Shown: positions 17,469-26,790 of the stretch, piece after piece
How the letters are laid out: each line of letters starts with the position of its first letter
Position numbering within the stretch: position 1 is the first letter of the stretch
Assembly (NCBI RefSeq): GCF_012972675.1
Contig: NZ_JABCRE010000002.1
Span: 237,001 to 301,000, forward strand
Source: Pontixanthobacter rizhaonensis
GTDB taxonomy: Bacteria; Pseudomonadota; Alphaproteobacteria; Sphingomonadales; Sphingomonadaceae
Reading direction: 5' to 3'
Length of the DNA stretch: 64,000 bases
The notes under the pieces: generated by a model
The model's database searches: none
Seen by the model: only the letters and a program-made list of their open reading frames with translations
What the model was told of the DNA's origin: nothing
Program-made: the position numbers and the translations under genes

Positions 17469-19276
17469 AATCCCGCCATCGCCAGCATTGCTGACCCGCC
17501 TTGCTCTGCCCCGTCGGCATTGGTGCGGAACATCGTGAACAGTTCCCTGCCAAAACCGGTATCACCTGCGGGATCCGCGACCGCGTCCCGGGTGGAAAGA
17601 TCTGCCGTGGTGCTAAGCGCACCGGTTTTGGCGCAGAGTTTGACCATGTCACCATCGCGTAACTTGGCCAGCGGGCCGCCGCCAAGCGCTTCGGGTGTGC
17701 AATGGATGGCCGCCGGTACTTTGCCGCTGGCGCCCGACATCCGCCCATCGGTGACAAGCGCCACCTTGTATCCGCGTTCCTGCAATACGGCGAGGGGCGG
17801 GGTGAGCGAGTGGAGTTCCGGCATACCGTTGGCGCGCGGACCCTGATGCCGCACCACAACCACAACATCGCAGTCAAGTTCACCGGCCTTAAACGCGGCA
17901 GTGACATCAGCCTGATGTTCAAACACGCGGCAGGGAGCCTCCACCGTATAACGGTCTTCTGAAACGGCGCTTGTCTTGAAGGTGGCCCGGCCCAGATTGC
18001 CTTCAACCAGCCGCATACCGCCGTCTTTTTGGAAGGGGTCGCTGGCGGGGCGCAGCATGGTGTCATCGCCGCTTGGGCCAACATCGCGCCAAGTCAGTGT
18101 TTCCCCATCCAGCCCGGGTTCTTCACCGTAACGCGACAGATCACTATCCCCGACGGTCATAACATCTTGGTGGGCAAGGCCCGCATCCAGCAATTCGCGA
18201 ATGACATAACCCATTCCGCCCGCAGTATGGAAATGGTTCACATCGCCTGACCCGTTGGGATAGACACTGGCCAGCAGCGGCACGACCGATGACAGGTCCG
18301 ACAAATCGGTCCAATCCAATTGCACCCCTGCGGCGCGCGCCATTGCCGGAATGTGGATGGCGTGATTGGTCGATCCGCCGGTTGCCAGCAGGCCGACCGC
18401 AGCGTTGATAATCGCCTTTTCATCAACGCAGTGGCCAATCGGGCGGTAATCATCCCCGCCAATGCCAATCTCTGCAACGCGGTGCACCGCTGCACGGTCA
18501 AGCGCTTGACGCAGCTGGGTGCCCGGCTGCACAAAAGCGCTACCCGGAATATGCAGCCCCATCATTTCCATCATCATCTGGTTGGAATTGGCAGTGCCGT
18601 AAAAGGTGCAGGTGCCGGGCGAGTGATAGCTGCCCAGCTCGCTTTCCAGCAATTGGGCGCGGGTTGCTTTGCCCTCTGCGTATAGCTGGCGAGTGGCTTG
18701 CTTTTGCTTGTTAGAGATACCGCTGGGCATCGGGCCGCTGGGCACGAAAATCGCGGGCAAGTGGCCGAACCGCAATGCGCCGATCAGCAGGCCGGGTACG
18801 ATCTTGTCGCAAATTCCCAGCATCAATGCGCCGTCATACATCGCATGGCTGAGCGCGACGCCAGTGCTGAGCGCGATCACATCACGGCTGAACAGTGACA
18901 GTTCCATTCCGCTTTCGCCCTGCGTAACGCCGTCGCACATGGCAGGCGTTGCCCCTGCTACTTGAGCCGTTGCGCCGATTTCGCGGGCGTAGATTTTCAG
19001 CCGTTCGGGATAGCGGCCATAGGGCTGATGCGCGGACAGCATATCATTATACGCGCTGACGATCCCGATATTGGGGCCGCGCTGCGCCATCAGGGCTTTC
19101 TGGTCTTCCAACGCGCCGGCATACGCATGGGCAAGGTTGGAACAGGATACTTGATTGCGATCTGGCTGATTGTCAGCCTCACGCTGGATCAGATCGAGAT
19201 AGCGCCCGCGGCTACCCTTCGATTTTTCAATCACCCGCTGGGTCACGCGGTGAAGAGTATCGTTCAAACTACTCAT
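17465..19276 (-). CDS. edd: 6-phosphogluconate dehydratase
   Basis: Edd dehydrates 6-phosphogluconate to KDPG with a [4Fe-4S] cluster. The 603-residue length is standard. IlvD/Edd signatures are [33 protein letters not shown] (cluster Cys), [26 protein letters not shown] and the late [18 protein letters not shown]. The start overlaps the zwf end by 8 bases and the stop overlaps glk by 4. No pgl (6-phosphogluconolactonase) gene lies between zwf and edd. Confidence 0.97.
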   Translation of the reverse strand: MSSLNDTLHRVTQRVIEKSKGSRGRYLDLIQREADNQPDRNQVSCSNLAHAYAGALEDQKALMAQRGPNIGIVSAYNDMLSAHQPYGRYPERLKIYAREIGATAQVAGATPAMCDGVTQGESGMELSLFSRDVIALSTGVALSHAMYDGALMLGICDKIVPGLLIGALRFGHLPAIFVPSGPMPSGISNKQKQATRQLYAEGKATRAQLLESELGSYHSPGTCTFYGTANSNQMMMEMMGLHIPGSAFVQPGTQLRQALDRAAVHRVAEIGIGGDDYRPIGHCVDEKAIINAAVGLLATGGSTNHAIHIPAMARAAGVQLDWTDLSDLSSVVPLLASVYPNGSGDVNHFHTAGGMGYVIRELLDAGLAHQDVMTVGDSDLSRYGEEPGLDGETLTWRDVGPSGDDTMLRPASDPFQKDGGMRLVEGNLGRATFKTSAVSEDRYTVEAPCRVFEHQADVTAAFKAGELDCDVVVVVRHQGPRANGMPELHSLTPPLAVLQERGYKVALVTDGRMSGASGKVPAAIHCTPEALGGGPLAKLRDGDMVKLCAKTGALSTTADLSTRDAVADPAGDTGFGRELFTMFRTNADGAEQGGSAMLAMAGL

Positions 19277-20708
19277 TCCAGCTTACTCCGTCACGTTCGG
19301 CCAGCGCAATGGCGGCGCTGGGCCCCCAACTGCCCGATGTATAGGTTTTCGGGGTGAGGCCAGACTGTTCCCAACCGGCGCGAATGGCATCGATCCATTC
19401 CCACTGGGCCTCAACTTCGTCGCGCCGGACAAACAATGTCTGGTCGCCTTCGATCAAGTCCAGCAACAGCCGTTCATACGCGATCCGGCGGTGCTGCCCG
19501 ACAAAGGCATCGGGCATGGCGATATCCAGCGGAACAGAACGGAGGCGGATACCCTCGGCCCCCAAACCCGGTACTTTCGCCATCAGATTGAGCGAGATAT
19601 TCTCTTCCGGCTGAATGCCGATCACCAGCCGGTTCGGCTCCATCTTCGCGCCTTTGCCTTCAAAGATGGAATGCGGCACGCGGCGGAACTGGACCACAAT
19701 TTCTGTCCGACGCTGGGGCAGACGTTTGCCGGTGCGCAGGTAGAACGGCACGCCTTTCCACCGCCAATTATCGACATGGGCTTTGATCGCGACATAGGTT
19801 TCTGTGTTTGACGGTTTGCCCAGCTCATCATCATAACCGGGCACAGCTTCGCCGCCGATGGCACCGGCGCGATATTGGCCGGTGACAGTCTCTCCATCGG
19901 ATACGGGGCGCAAAGACCGCAGCACTTTGACCTTTTCATCGCGCACAGCGGTCGCATCGAAATTACCCGGCGGTTCCATCGCCACCAGAGCGAGCAATTG
20001 CAGCATATGGTTCTGCACCATGTCGCGGATTGCGCCGCTGCCATCGTAATATTCCGCCCGGCTTTCCAGCCCGACAGTTTCGGCCACGGTGATTTGGACA
20101 TGGTCGATATGCGCCGCATTCCACAGCGGTTCAAACATGATATTCCCGAACCGCAAAGCGAGCAGGTTCTGGACCGTTTCCTTGCCCAGATAATGGTCGA
20201 TCCGGTAAATCCGGTCTTCGGAAAAGGCGCTGGCCACAGCGTCATTGATCGCGCAGCTGGTTTCCAGATCGGTACCCAGCGGTTTTTCCAAACCGATCCG
20301 GACGATTTCCCCGTCCAGCCCGGCATGGTGCAGCCCCTTGATCGTCGGCTCAAACAGGCTGGGCGCAGTGGACAGGAAAATCGCCAGGCCCCGCTCTGTC
20401 GGGCCGACCGCTTTGGCTAGATCGGTAAACCCGTCCAGCGTGGTGGCATCAAGCGCTTGATAGGAAAGCCGATTGAGAAAATCCGCCATCCCGCCGCGCC
20501 GATCCGCGGGCATATATTTTTCCAGCGCCTCCCGCGCAAAATTGCGGAACTCCGCATCGCTCATCTCGCTGCGGGCGGTGGCGATAATTTTGAGATCGGG
20601 CGCGATCAGTTCGTCCGCATGAAGCGCGCAGAGAGAGGGCAACAGCATACGCTGGGCAAGGTCGCCAGTGGCCCCGAATAATAGCAAGCGGTCTGCGGTA
20701 AAACTCAT
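19269..20708 (-). CDS. zwf: Glucose-6-phosphate 1-dehydrogenase
   Basis: Zwf oxidises glucose-6-phosphate to 6-phosphogluconolactone with NAD(P). The 479-residue protein has the N-terminal nucleotide loop [17 protein letters not shown], the [11 protein letters not shown] block, the active-site signature [13 protein letters not shown] with its catalytic His, and [12 protein letters not shown] toward the C-terminus. It heads the operon zwf-edd-glk-eda-PEPC-like. GGGAGAA at about 20718-20724 serves as the ribosome site, and a terminator-like hairpin lies directly upstream of that. Confidence 0.97.
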   Translation of the reverse strand: MSFTADRLLLFGATGDLAQRMLLPSLCALHADELIAPDLKIIATARSEMSDAEFRNFAREALEKYMPADRRGGMADFLNRLSYQALDATTLDGFTDLAKAVGPTERGLAIFLSTAPSLFEPTIKGLHHAGLDGEIVRIGLEKPLGTDLETSCAINDAVASAFSEDRIYRIDHYLGKETVQNLLALRFGNIMFEPLWNAAHIDHVQITVAETVGLESRAEYYDGSGAIRDMVQNHMLQLLALVAMEPPGNFDATAVRDEKVKVLRSLRPVSDGETVTGQYRAGAIGGEAVPGYDDELGKPSNTETYVAIKAHVDNWRWKGVPFYLRTGKRLPQRRTEIVVQFRRVPHSIFEGKGAKMEPNRLVIGIQPEENISLNLMAKVPGLGAEGIRLRSVPLDIAMPDAFVGQHRRIAYERLLLDLIEGDQTLFVRRDEVEAQWEWIDAIRAGWEQSGLTPKTYTSGSWGPSAAIALAERDGVSWNE

Positions 20709-20725
20709 GCGCGTCTATTCTCCCA

Positions 20726-20755
20726 AAAAAACGGCTTGCAGCCACCTAGCAAGCC
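20726..20755 (-). terminator. Intrinsic terminator or attenuator just before zwf
   Basis: On the minus strand GGCTTGC (20755-20749), a 9-base loop and GCAAGCC (20739-20733) form a perfect 7-bp stem followed by G and seven T (20732-20725). It can end transcription from the transglutaminase-like gene, but it lies only about 17 bases upstream of the zwf ATG, so the zwf transcript must start beside it or cross it. Confidence 0.6.
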
Positions 20756-20837
20756 CGCGCGCTGCACGCACCCCGCAATGGATAAATAGCAATCGTATTC
20801 ATGCGCCCTCATAGTGCGGGCGGGGCAAGCAGGGCGG

Positions 20838-21653
20838 TTACACGCGCTGCACATCCACCGCGCTGGACTGGAAATCGCTGGGCCCGAAACTGGTCAGGAA
20901 GCTGACATCGGCAGCATCGCGGCCCACCCCGATCACTGCAATATCCCGCGCCGTGGCCATGCCCGTGGCATCAACCAAATGCCACGCGCCGCAGCCCCCC
21001 TCCGCGCCGCTGCTATCGGCCAGATACACTTCGGCCACCGCGTGAAAGTCTTGCGGTGTTACAGCGGGGCCATAACAACTGACATAGCGCGCCGGAATGG
21101 CGCTGGCCCGGGCCAGCATGACCAGCACATGGGCATAATCGCGGCACACTCCGGCGCGGTCGATAAAGCTGTCCGCACCCGTGGTTTCCGGCCCGCTGGC
21201 ACCGGGGGTGTACGTGAAATGTTCCGCAATCCAGCGGCGGATCGCATCAATCCGGATGCCGCCCTGTTCGGGCGCGGCGCTGTCCGGAAATTCCTCGTCA
21301 ACATAGCCGCCGAACCGCCCGGCGGGGCAATAGCGGCTGTCGAACAGATATTTCACCGCATCTTCGGGCAAAGCATGAGGCGGCACGGCGGATAGGCGAT
21401 CCCACACCGGCGCAGGCCGGGTAATCTCCACCTGCGCTGTATGCGATGCGGTTACCGGGCCATCAGCCCGCAGCCACACCCGCTCCCCAATTCCGTCCTC
21501 CGCATTCAAACGCGAGACACCAGTCAGGCTGGAAAACTCAGTCGCCGCCGAGATAATCCGCTGCCCGGCATACTCCGCCACCTCAAATTGCAGCAAGCAA
21601 TCGGTCGGCGCGGCAGTGCTAAACGCAAAAGTGGAGGTGATGGAGAGGGGCAA
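20838..21653 (-). CDS. Transglutaminase-like (TgpA/TGase superfamily) protein
   Basis: A 271-residue protein with an N-terminal beta domain (about 1-90) and a transglutaminase/protease core. The catalytic triad is visible as C170 in RAGVCRDYAHV, H204 in QDFHAVAEVYL and D228 in HLVDATG. Stand-alone proteins of this type are common in proteobacteria and are presumed peptidases or amidases acting on unknown substrates. The start is a TTG at 21653, directly after the stop of the MmeI-like gene, with AAGG upstream. No nearer ATG fits. There is no signal peptide, so it is probably cytoplasmic. Confidence 0.85.
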   Translation of the reverse strand: MPLSITSTFAFSTAAPTDCLLQFEVAEYAGQRIISAATEFSSLTGVSRLNAEDGIGERVWLRADGPVTASHTAQVEITRPAPVWDRLSAVPPHALPEDAVKYLFDSRYCPAGRFGGYVDEEFPDSAAPEQGGIRIDAIRRWIAEHFTYTPGASGPETTGADSFIDRAGVCRDYAHVLVMLARASAIPARYVSCYGPAVTPQDFHAVAEVYLADSSGAEGGCGAWHLVDATGMATARDIAVIGVGRDAADVSFLTSFGPSDFQSSAVDVQRV

Positions 21654-24575
21654 TCAGGCCTTGTCCTTCTTCGCTGTCTTGCGCGCCACGCGTTTGTTCT
21701 TGGCCGCGCCTTTGGTGGCGAGCGGGTTGACCAACGCCTCGTACCGGCCAAACAAATGTTCCACCCGGTCGCGGTCGCTATCAAACGGGGCAGAGCGGTA
21801 TAGCTTGTCCACCGCCAGATCGAGCGCGCGATGCGCCTTGCGCAAATCGGCGGGCATCGTGTCGGGATCATACAGATCGGCAAGGCTGGAGGTTGGGTGG
21901 TTCTCCCGCGCATCAAGCACGGCTTGGGCGAGCTTCTCGATTTTTGTGCGCTGTTTGTCGGAAGCGTCTGGCCACGGGAATGTGTTGTAGACCAGCCCGA
22001 TGGAGTAACGGAAATCGTTCTTTAGGCGTCCACCGATATGGCTAAGCCATGCCATATGGGTGCGACTGGTTAGTATGGCGAATTGGGCAAGGGTTGCATC
22101 GATCAAAACCAGTGCTGCGTCGCTTGGGATTGTGGGCGGTTTGACCCAGCCAAAAGGAACATAATCGCGGCGTTCTGAGCTAACGCGGGGGAGAAGCATG
22201 AAAGGCCGTTTTGGCAAAACATTTATATGATACCGGGTAGGGGTTAGCGCTAAGTCCTGAGTTGGTTTGCTTTTGCTGTTCTCTCTCAGTTGGCGAACTG
22301 CATTAACACGCTCAAGAACGCTAGGCATTGCCCTAAGGGCGGACGGCTCAATGTCATGCAGGGCAAGGATCTTTCGGGTATAGCCATTTATGAATTCGTG
22401 AGCGCCAACATAGGGTCTTCCGTACTTCTTAGCTCTAGGTTCCGATTCACAAAAAGTAGCCCATTCGTCTTCTTTGAAGATAAAATTTCCACCATCAATT
22501 GGCTTCGACCCTATAATAAGCCGGCTCTCCGCCGATAGCGGTGCTTTGGCTTCTGCTATTACCAAGTGCCGGTCTTTCGCTCCTTTCGCATCAAAAAGAT
22601 ACGCCGTCAGCGCGCCATGTGTGCTTTCGACCGGATCGGTTTTGATATCGGGGTAGCTGAAAAGCCGTTTTTCTTTGGGTTCAAAATCGCGATGCGTAAG
22701 CCCGATAATCACCACATGGACATGGGCCTTGCCCTTGGCTTCGCTGAACCAGTTGAAAGTGCGGTGGGCGAAGGCAATTTCCAGCTTATACCGGTCAAAC
22801 AATAGCGGCCATAATTGCGCCACCTGTTCGCCCTGCGTAATCGAATTGGTTGAAACAAATGCAATTTTGATGCGGTGGTTCCCTGTCCCCCTACCGCTTG
22901 CGGGAGGGGTTAGGGGTGGGGCGCGGTCCGCAGGATCGCGCTGTGCGTCGGCTGTGGTTTGCCCACCCCCAGCCCCTCCCGCAAGCGGGAGGGGAGAAGT
23001 GTTGCCATTTAGATATTGGCCCGCCTTCAGGAACCATGCCGCGACATAGTCCAGCGTCCCGCCAGAACCGCCGAGATTGGCAATAGAGCGCACTTGAGCG
23101 CGTTGTTCCTTGCTTTGGTATTTTGCGCCAATAAACGGCGGATTGCCGATAATGTAATGGCATTTGGTCGCGGGCAGAACATCGTTCCAATCCAATTCCA
23201 ACGCATCTGCATGGCGAATATGCGCGCCCTCTGTCAGCGGGATACGGGCATAATTCAGGCGGAATGCTTCGTTGATTTCATTATTGGCAATATGGTCCGC
23301 CATCCACATGGCAACCTCTGCAATCATCGCGGGGAATTCTTCATATTCAATGCCGTAAAACTGGTTCACGGTGATCCGCGTCATCAATTCGGCATCTATC
23401 CGCTGATCGCCGTACAGCTCTTGCAAGCATTCCAGTTCCAGCCGCCGTATTTCGCGATAGGTGACCACCAGAAAGTTACCGCAGCCGCAGGCCGGATCAA
23501 GAAACGTCATGCGCGATAGACGCGCCTGAAATTCCAGCAGGGTTTTTTCCTTGGCAGTCCGGCGGACTTTTAATTCTTCCAGTTCCAGCCGAAGTTCATC
23601 CAGAAATAGCGGGCCGATAACTTTCAGGATGTTTTCTTCGGATGTGTAATGCGCGCCCTTCGCGCGGCGCTGCTTCGCATCCATCACGGATTGGAACAGG
23701 CTGCCGAAAATGGCGGGGCTGACCGCTGACCAATCATGGCGGCAGGCATCCAGCAAATCTTCGCGCAATTTTGCATCGAAAATGGGTGTGCGCAGGTTTT
23801 CGCTGAACAGCTCGCCATTGATATAGGGGAATTGCGCCAGTTCGCCCGACAGGTTGGATTGCCGCTTATCCTCCGGCGTATCCAGCACTTCAAACAGTTC
23901 GTTAATCACCCGCCCGACATTGCTGCCGTCAATCATGGTGTCATTATCAATCAGCTGTAGGAAAATATCCTTCGGCTGGAAAATGCCGGTATCATCGGCA
24001 AACATACAGAATAGCAGCCGCACCAAAAACCGTTCCAGATCGTGGCCGGTATAGCCATTGTCATGCAGCGCATCATGCACGCGGCCCATCAATTCTGCCG
24101 CTTTGATCGTGACTGCTTCCTGCCGTTCAAAATTGACGCGGCGGCCCAGCATGAAATCAAATGCGGTGATGTGTTTGTGCAGATCGGGGAGAGTGAAGGT
24201 GAGCTCGGTATTCTCCTCCAGATCAAGCAAGCGCCAGTTCTGGAAATCGCAGGTCAGGATATAGCGCGGCTGTTCGGTCGCATGAATTCCGTCGAGATAG
24301 TCGAGCGCTTGGCCCTGTGCGCGGTCCAGATCCAAGCTGCCGCTTTTCTGTTCAACCAGCAGAGTGCCGGGCCAAAACAGATCAATAAAGCCGTGCTTTT
24401 TCTTCAGCAGATTGACGCGTTTTTCGTAAATCGCGGTTTGGCGGCGGGAAATGCCAAAGATATTGAAGAATTCATTGTAGAATGTTTGCGTTTCGGCGCG
24501 TTCACGCGTTTCGCCCGCCCAGTCTTCGCTGAATTTCTTGGCGCGCCGCCCGATTTCATCCCATCCTAATCTCAT
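21654..24575 (-). CDS. MmeI-like (type IIL/IIG) restriction-modification enzyme
   Basis: A 973-residue single-chain enzyme. The N-terminal nuclease has D65 in FIDLFWPG and E75-x-K77 in VEQKSGS, the same D-x9-E-x-K spacing recalled for MmeI (D70, E80, K82). A helical linker (about 100-300) leads to an N6-adenine methyltransferase with the SAM loop DPACGCGNF (360-368) and catalytic NPPF (478-481), then a C-terminal target-recognition region (about 650-920) and a Lys/Ala-rich tail. Such enzymes methylate one strand and cut about 20 bases away. Residues 528-563 are encoded by a palindromic repeat inserted in frame between motif IV and the next conserved block (KIAFVSTNSI). The recognition site cannot be predicted. 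Confidence 0.9.
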   Translation of the reverse strand: MRLGWDEIGRRAKKFSEDWAGETRERAETQTFYNEFFNIFGISRRQTAIYEKRVNLLKKKHGFIDLFWPGTLLVEQKSGSLDLDRAQGQALDYLDGIHATEQPRYILTCDFQNWRLLDLEENTELTFTLPDLHKHITAFDFMLGRRVNFERQEAVTIKAAELMGRVHDALHDNGYTGHDLERFLVRLLFCMFADDTGIFQPKDIFLQLIDNDTMIDGSNVGRVINELFEVLDTPEDKRQSNLSGELAQFPYINGELFSENLRTPIFDAKLREDLLDACRHDWSAVSPAIFGSLFQSVMDAKQRRAKGAHYTSEENILKVIGPLFLDELRLELEELKVRRTAKEKTLLEFQARLSRMTFLDPACGCGNFLVVTYREIRRLELECLQELYGDQRIDAELMTRITVNQFYGIEYEEFPAMIAEVAMWMADHIANNEINEAFRLNYARIPLTEGAHIRHADALELDWNDVLPATKCHYIIGNPPFIGAKYQSKEQRAQVRSIANLGGSGGTLDYVAAWFLKAGQYLNGNTSPLPLAGGAGGGQTTADAQRDPADRAPPLTPPASGRGTGNHRIKIAFVSTNSITQGEQVAQLWPLLFDRYKLEIAFAHRTFNWFSEAKGKAHVHVVIIGLTHRDFEPKEKRLFSYPDIKTDPVESTHGALTAYLFDAKGAKDRHLVIAEAKAPLSAESRLIIGSKPIDGGNFIFKEDEWATFCESEPRAKKYGRPYVGAHEFINGYTRKILALHDIEPSALRAMPSVLERVNAVRQLRENSKSKPTQDLALTPTRYHINVLPKRPFMLLPRVSSERRDYVPFGWVKPPTIPSDAALVLIDATLAQFAILTSRTHMAWLSHIGGRLKNDFRYSIGLVYNTFPWPDASDKQRTKIEKLAQAVLDARENHPTSSLADLYDPDTMPADLRKAHRALDLAVDKLYRSAPFDSDRDRVEHLFGRYEALVNPLATKGAAKNKRVARKTAKKDKA
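22887..22994. repeat. Palindromic repeat element inside the MmeI-like gene
   Basis: Two arms of about 33-35 bases (22887-22921 and 22961-22994) are inverted copies differing at about three positions. Each arm itself holds the small palindrome CCGCTTGCGG or CCCGCAAGCGGG flanked by C- or G-runs. The 39-base centre is G+C rich. The unit is about 108 bases, exactly 36 codons, and the host frame stays open through it. Elements of this sequence type occur in many copies in sphingomonads and other alphaproteobacteria, usually between genes (recalled, not searched). Confidence 0.85.
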
Positions 24576-24868
24576 AGGTTTGGTATCACGTTAGTGTGAT
24601 GAATTGGCAAGCGATTTACTGATCTTGATACCAGCCCGCGCGCGGGGCGCGGTCGGGTTTTCCTACATCACCGGTATTTGGTACCGGTGGCGGCGCTCTT
24701 TCATACTGTTGATCCCCCTATGCTGCGCCTCATCTGCGTGTTTTGCGCGCGCACAGTGTCAACTTCGCATATTTGCTACAAGTCGTTCAATAATAACGGA
24801 AACCTGTGCAAATGCGCGCCTGACACAGTGTCAACTTTGTCAACTTCGGGCGGTGTGCCGTGTGATTT
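24576..24868 (-). promoter_or_regulatory. Leader region of the MmeI-like gene with several repeats
   Basis: This 293-base gap between rimO and the MmeI-like gene holds no convincing gene. It contains an imperfect palindrome ATCAC-N6-GTGAT (24585-24600) ten bases from the start codon, a perfect 8-bp hairpin CACCGGTA/TACCGGTG with a 5-base loop (24669-24689), and two copies of the 14-mer CACAGTGTCAACTT (24752-24765 and 24824-24837). Read on the minus strand, both 14-mers contain TTGACA, so they may be -35 elements or overlapping operator sites. No good -10 is seen. Confidence 0.35.
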
Positions 24869-26254
24869 TTACACCGGCACCGCATACAGATCATGCGCGT
24901 CGGCATCTTCCACGGTTACGGTCACAAAATCGCCCGCGGCAAGTGCCTCGGGCACGTTGCGCAGGAAGACATTGCCGTCAATTTCCGGCGCGTCGGCCTG
25001 GCTGCGCGCGGTGGCTCCGATGTCGCCATCTTCGTCCGGCTCGCCCACTTCATCCACGATAACAGGGATGGTGGTGCCGATCTTGGCTTCCAATTTGGCG
25101 GCGCTGATGCGGGCGGTGACCTCCATCAATTTGGCGTAGCGTTCTTCTTTGATCTCCTCCGGCACGGGATCGGGCAGGGCATTGGCCCGCGCGCCTTCGA
25201 CCGGTTCAAAGCGGAAGGCACCGACGCGGTCGAGCTGGGCTTCTTCCAGCCAATTGACGAGGTACTGGAAATCTTCCTCTGTCTCGCCCGGGAAGCCGAC
25301 CACAAAGCTGCTGCGGATGGCGATATCGGGGCAGATATCGCGCCAGTTTTTGAGGCGTTCCAGCACCTTTGCCTCGTTAGCCGGGCGGCGCATGGATTTG
25401 AGAACCTTGGGGCTGGCGTGCTGGAAGGGAATGTCCAGATACGGGGTCAGCAGCCCCTCTGCCATCAGCGGGATCACGCTATCGACATGGGGGTAGGGGT
25501 AGACATAGTGCAGCCGGGTCCACGGGGTGTCCCCCTCCGGCGTTTTGAGCTCGCCCAGCTCGCGCGCAAGGTCGGTCATATGGGCGCGGACTTCGCGGCC
25601 CTTCCACTGGCGCGGATCATGCCGGGTGTCGACGCCGTAGGCAGAGGTGTCCTGGCTGATGACAAGCAGTTCTTTGGTGCCGGCCGCGACCAGTTTTTCT
25701 GCCTCTCGCAGAACGGCATCAATCCGGCGGCTGGCCAGCTTGCCGCGCAGGTCGGGGATGATGCAGAAGGCGCAGGAATGGTTGCAGCCCTCGGAAATTT
25801 TGAGGTAGCTGTAATGGCGCGGGGTGAGCTTGATATCCGGCTGGGGTATGAGGTCTACAAACGGCCCTTGCGACGGCGGGGCATGGGTATGAACGGCATC
25901 GACGACCTGTTCATATTGATGCGCACCCGTAACGGCGAGGACTTGGGGATGGGCGGCGCGGATCGCCTCCGCCTCGTCACCCATGCAGCCGGTCACGATA
26001 ACGCGGCCATTTTCGGCAATGGCTTCTCCGATCGCGGCGAGGCTCTCTTCCTTGGCGCTATCGAGGAAGCCGCAGGTGTTGACCAGCACCACATCCGCCC
26101 CGGCATAATCGGGGGACATGGCGTAGCCATCTGCCCGCAGCCGGGTGAGGATACGTTCGGAATCGACCAGGGCTTTGGGGCAGCCAAGGCTGACCATGCC
26201 GACCTTCTTGGCGTCTGGCAGTGTCTGCGGGGGAGTGTGTGATGCTGTGCTCAT
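24869..26254 (-). CDS. rimO: Ribosomal protein S12 methylthiotransferase
   Basis: RimO adds a methylthio group to an Asp of ribosomal protein S12 by radical-SAM chemistry. The 461-residue protein has the N-terminal UPF0004 domain with cluster cysteines in [22 protein letters not shown] and VTGCMGDE, the radical-SAM triad in [13 protein letters not shown], and a C-terminal TRAM domain (about 390-461). The SLGCPKxxVDSE signature and the PxxRGKxxSR block after the triad separate it from MiaB. The divergent DUF1761 gene begins about 90 bases away. Confidence 0.96.
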   Translation of the reverse strand: MSTASHTPPQTLPDAKKVGMVSLGCPKALVDSERILTRLRADGYAMSPDYAGADVVLVNTCGFLDSAKEESLAAIGEAIAENGRVIVTGCMGDEAEAIRAAHPQVLAVTGAHQYEQVVDAVHTHAPPSQGPFVDLIPQPDIKLTPRHYSYLKISEGCNHSCAFCIIPDLRGKLASRRIDAVLREAEKLVAAGTKELLVISQDTSAYGVDTRHDPRQWKGREVRAHMTDLARELGELKTPEGDTPWTRLHYVYPYPHVDSVIPLMAEGLLTPYLDIPFQHASPKVLKSMRRPANEAKVLERLKNWRDICPDIAIRSSFVVGFPGETEEDFQYLVNWLEEAQLDRVGAFRFEPVEGARANALPDPVPEEIKEERYAKLMEVTARISAAKLEAKIGTTIPVIVDEVGEPDEDGDIGATARSQADAPEIDGNVFLRNVPEALAAGDFVTVTVEDADAHDLYAVPV

Positions 26255-26346
26255 GATTGAGGGGCGCTCTACACGCGAAGCCCGGTTTGCGCTATAGTAA
26301 GCGTACCGGGTCGCAAAACCGGCTTTATCCTGGGAGGGGAAACAGC

Positions 26347-26760
26347 ATGTTTGAGGTAAATTGGCTGGCGATTGTGCTGGCGGCGATATGCGGCTTTATC
26401 GTGGGCGGCATTTGGTATGGCCCGGTAATGGGCAAGAAATGGATGGGCGCGGTCGGCCTGACAGAGGAACAGATTAAAGAAGGTAATATGGGCCTGATTT
26501 ATGGCGGGGCGTTTGCGTTCTCGCTGCTGGGCAGTTGGACATTGGCGCATACCTTCGCCAGCTATGCCGCGTTGGGGGCTGATTTGTCAGTTCTGGCGAA
26601 AGTGATGACCGCGTTTGGTGTGGCGATAGGGTTTATTATCCCGGCGCTTGGAACCGCTTATTTGTTCTCGCAAAAGGGCAAGGCACTGTTCTTTATCGAC
26701 GCCGGATATTGGATATTGTTCTATATCGCGATGGGGCTGGTCCACGCATATTTGCCGTAA
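26347..26760 (+). CDS. DUF1761 membrane protein
   Basis: A 137-residue integral membrane protein with four hydrophobic helices and the DUF1761 pattern: [32 protein letters not shown] at the start (helix ending in the Trp-Tyr-Gly-Pro turn), [14 protein letters not shown], and an aromatic C-terminal helix. The ATG at 26347 follows GGGAGGGG by 7 bases, so upstream in-frame codons are not used. The function is unknown. It converges with the potassium-channel gene. Confidence 0.8.
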   Translation: MFEVNWLAIVLAAICGFIVGGIWYGPVMGKKWMGAVGLTEEQIKEGNMGLIYGGAFAFSLLGSWTLAHTFASYAALGADLSVLAKVMTAFGVAIGFIIPALGTAYLFSQKGKALFFIDAGYWILFYIAMGLVHAYLP

Positions 26761-26790
26761 AGCTTAGGGGGCATGATGGAAGATTGCGGT

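Noticed and set aside
24616-24868. Plus-strand open frames in the rimO to MmeI-like gap
   Set aside because: They have poor codon use, no ribosome site and overlap the rimO gene in an unlikely frame.
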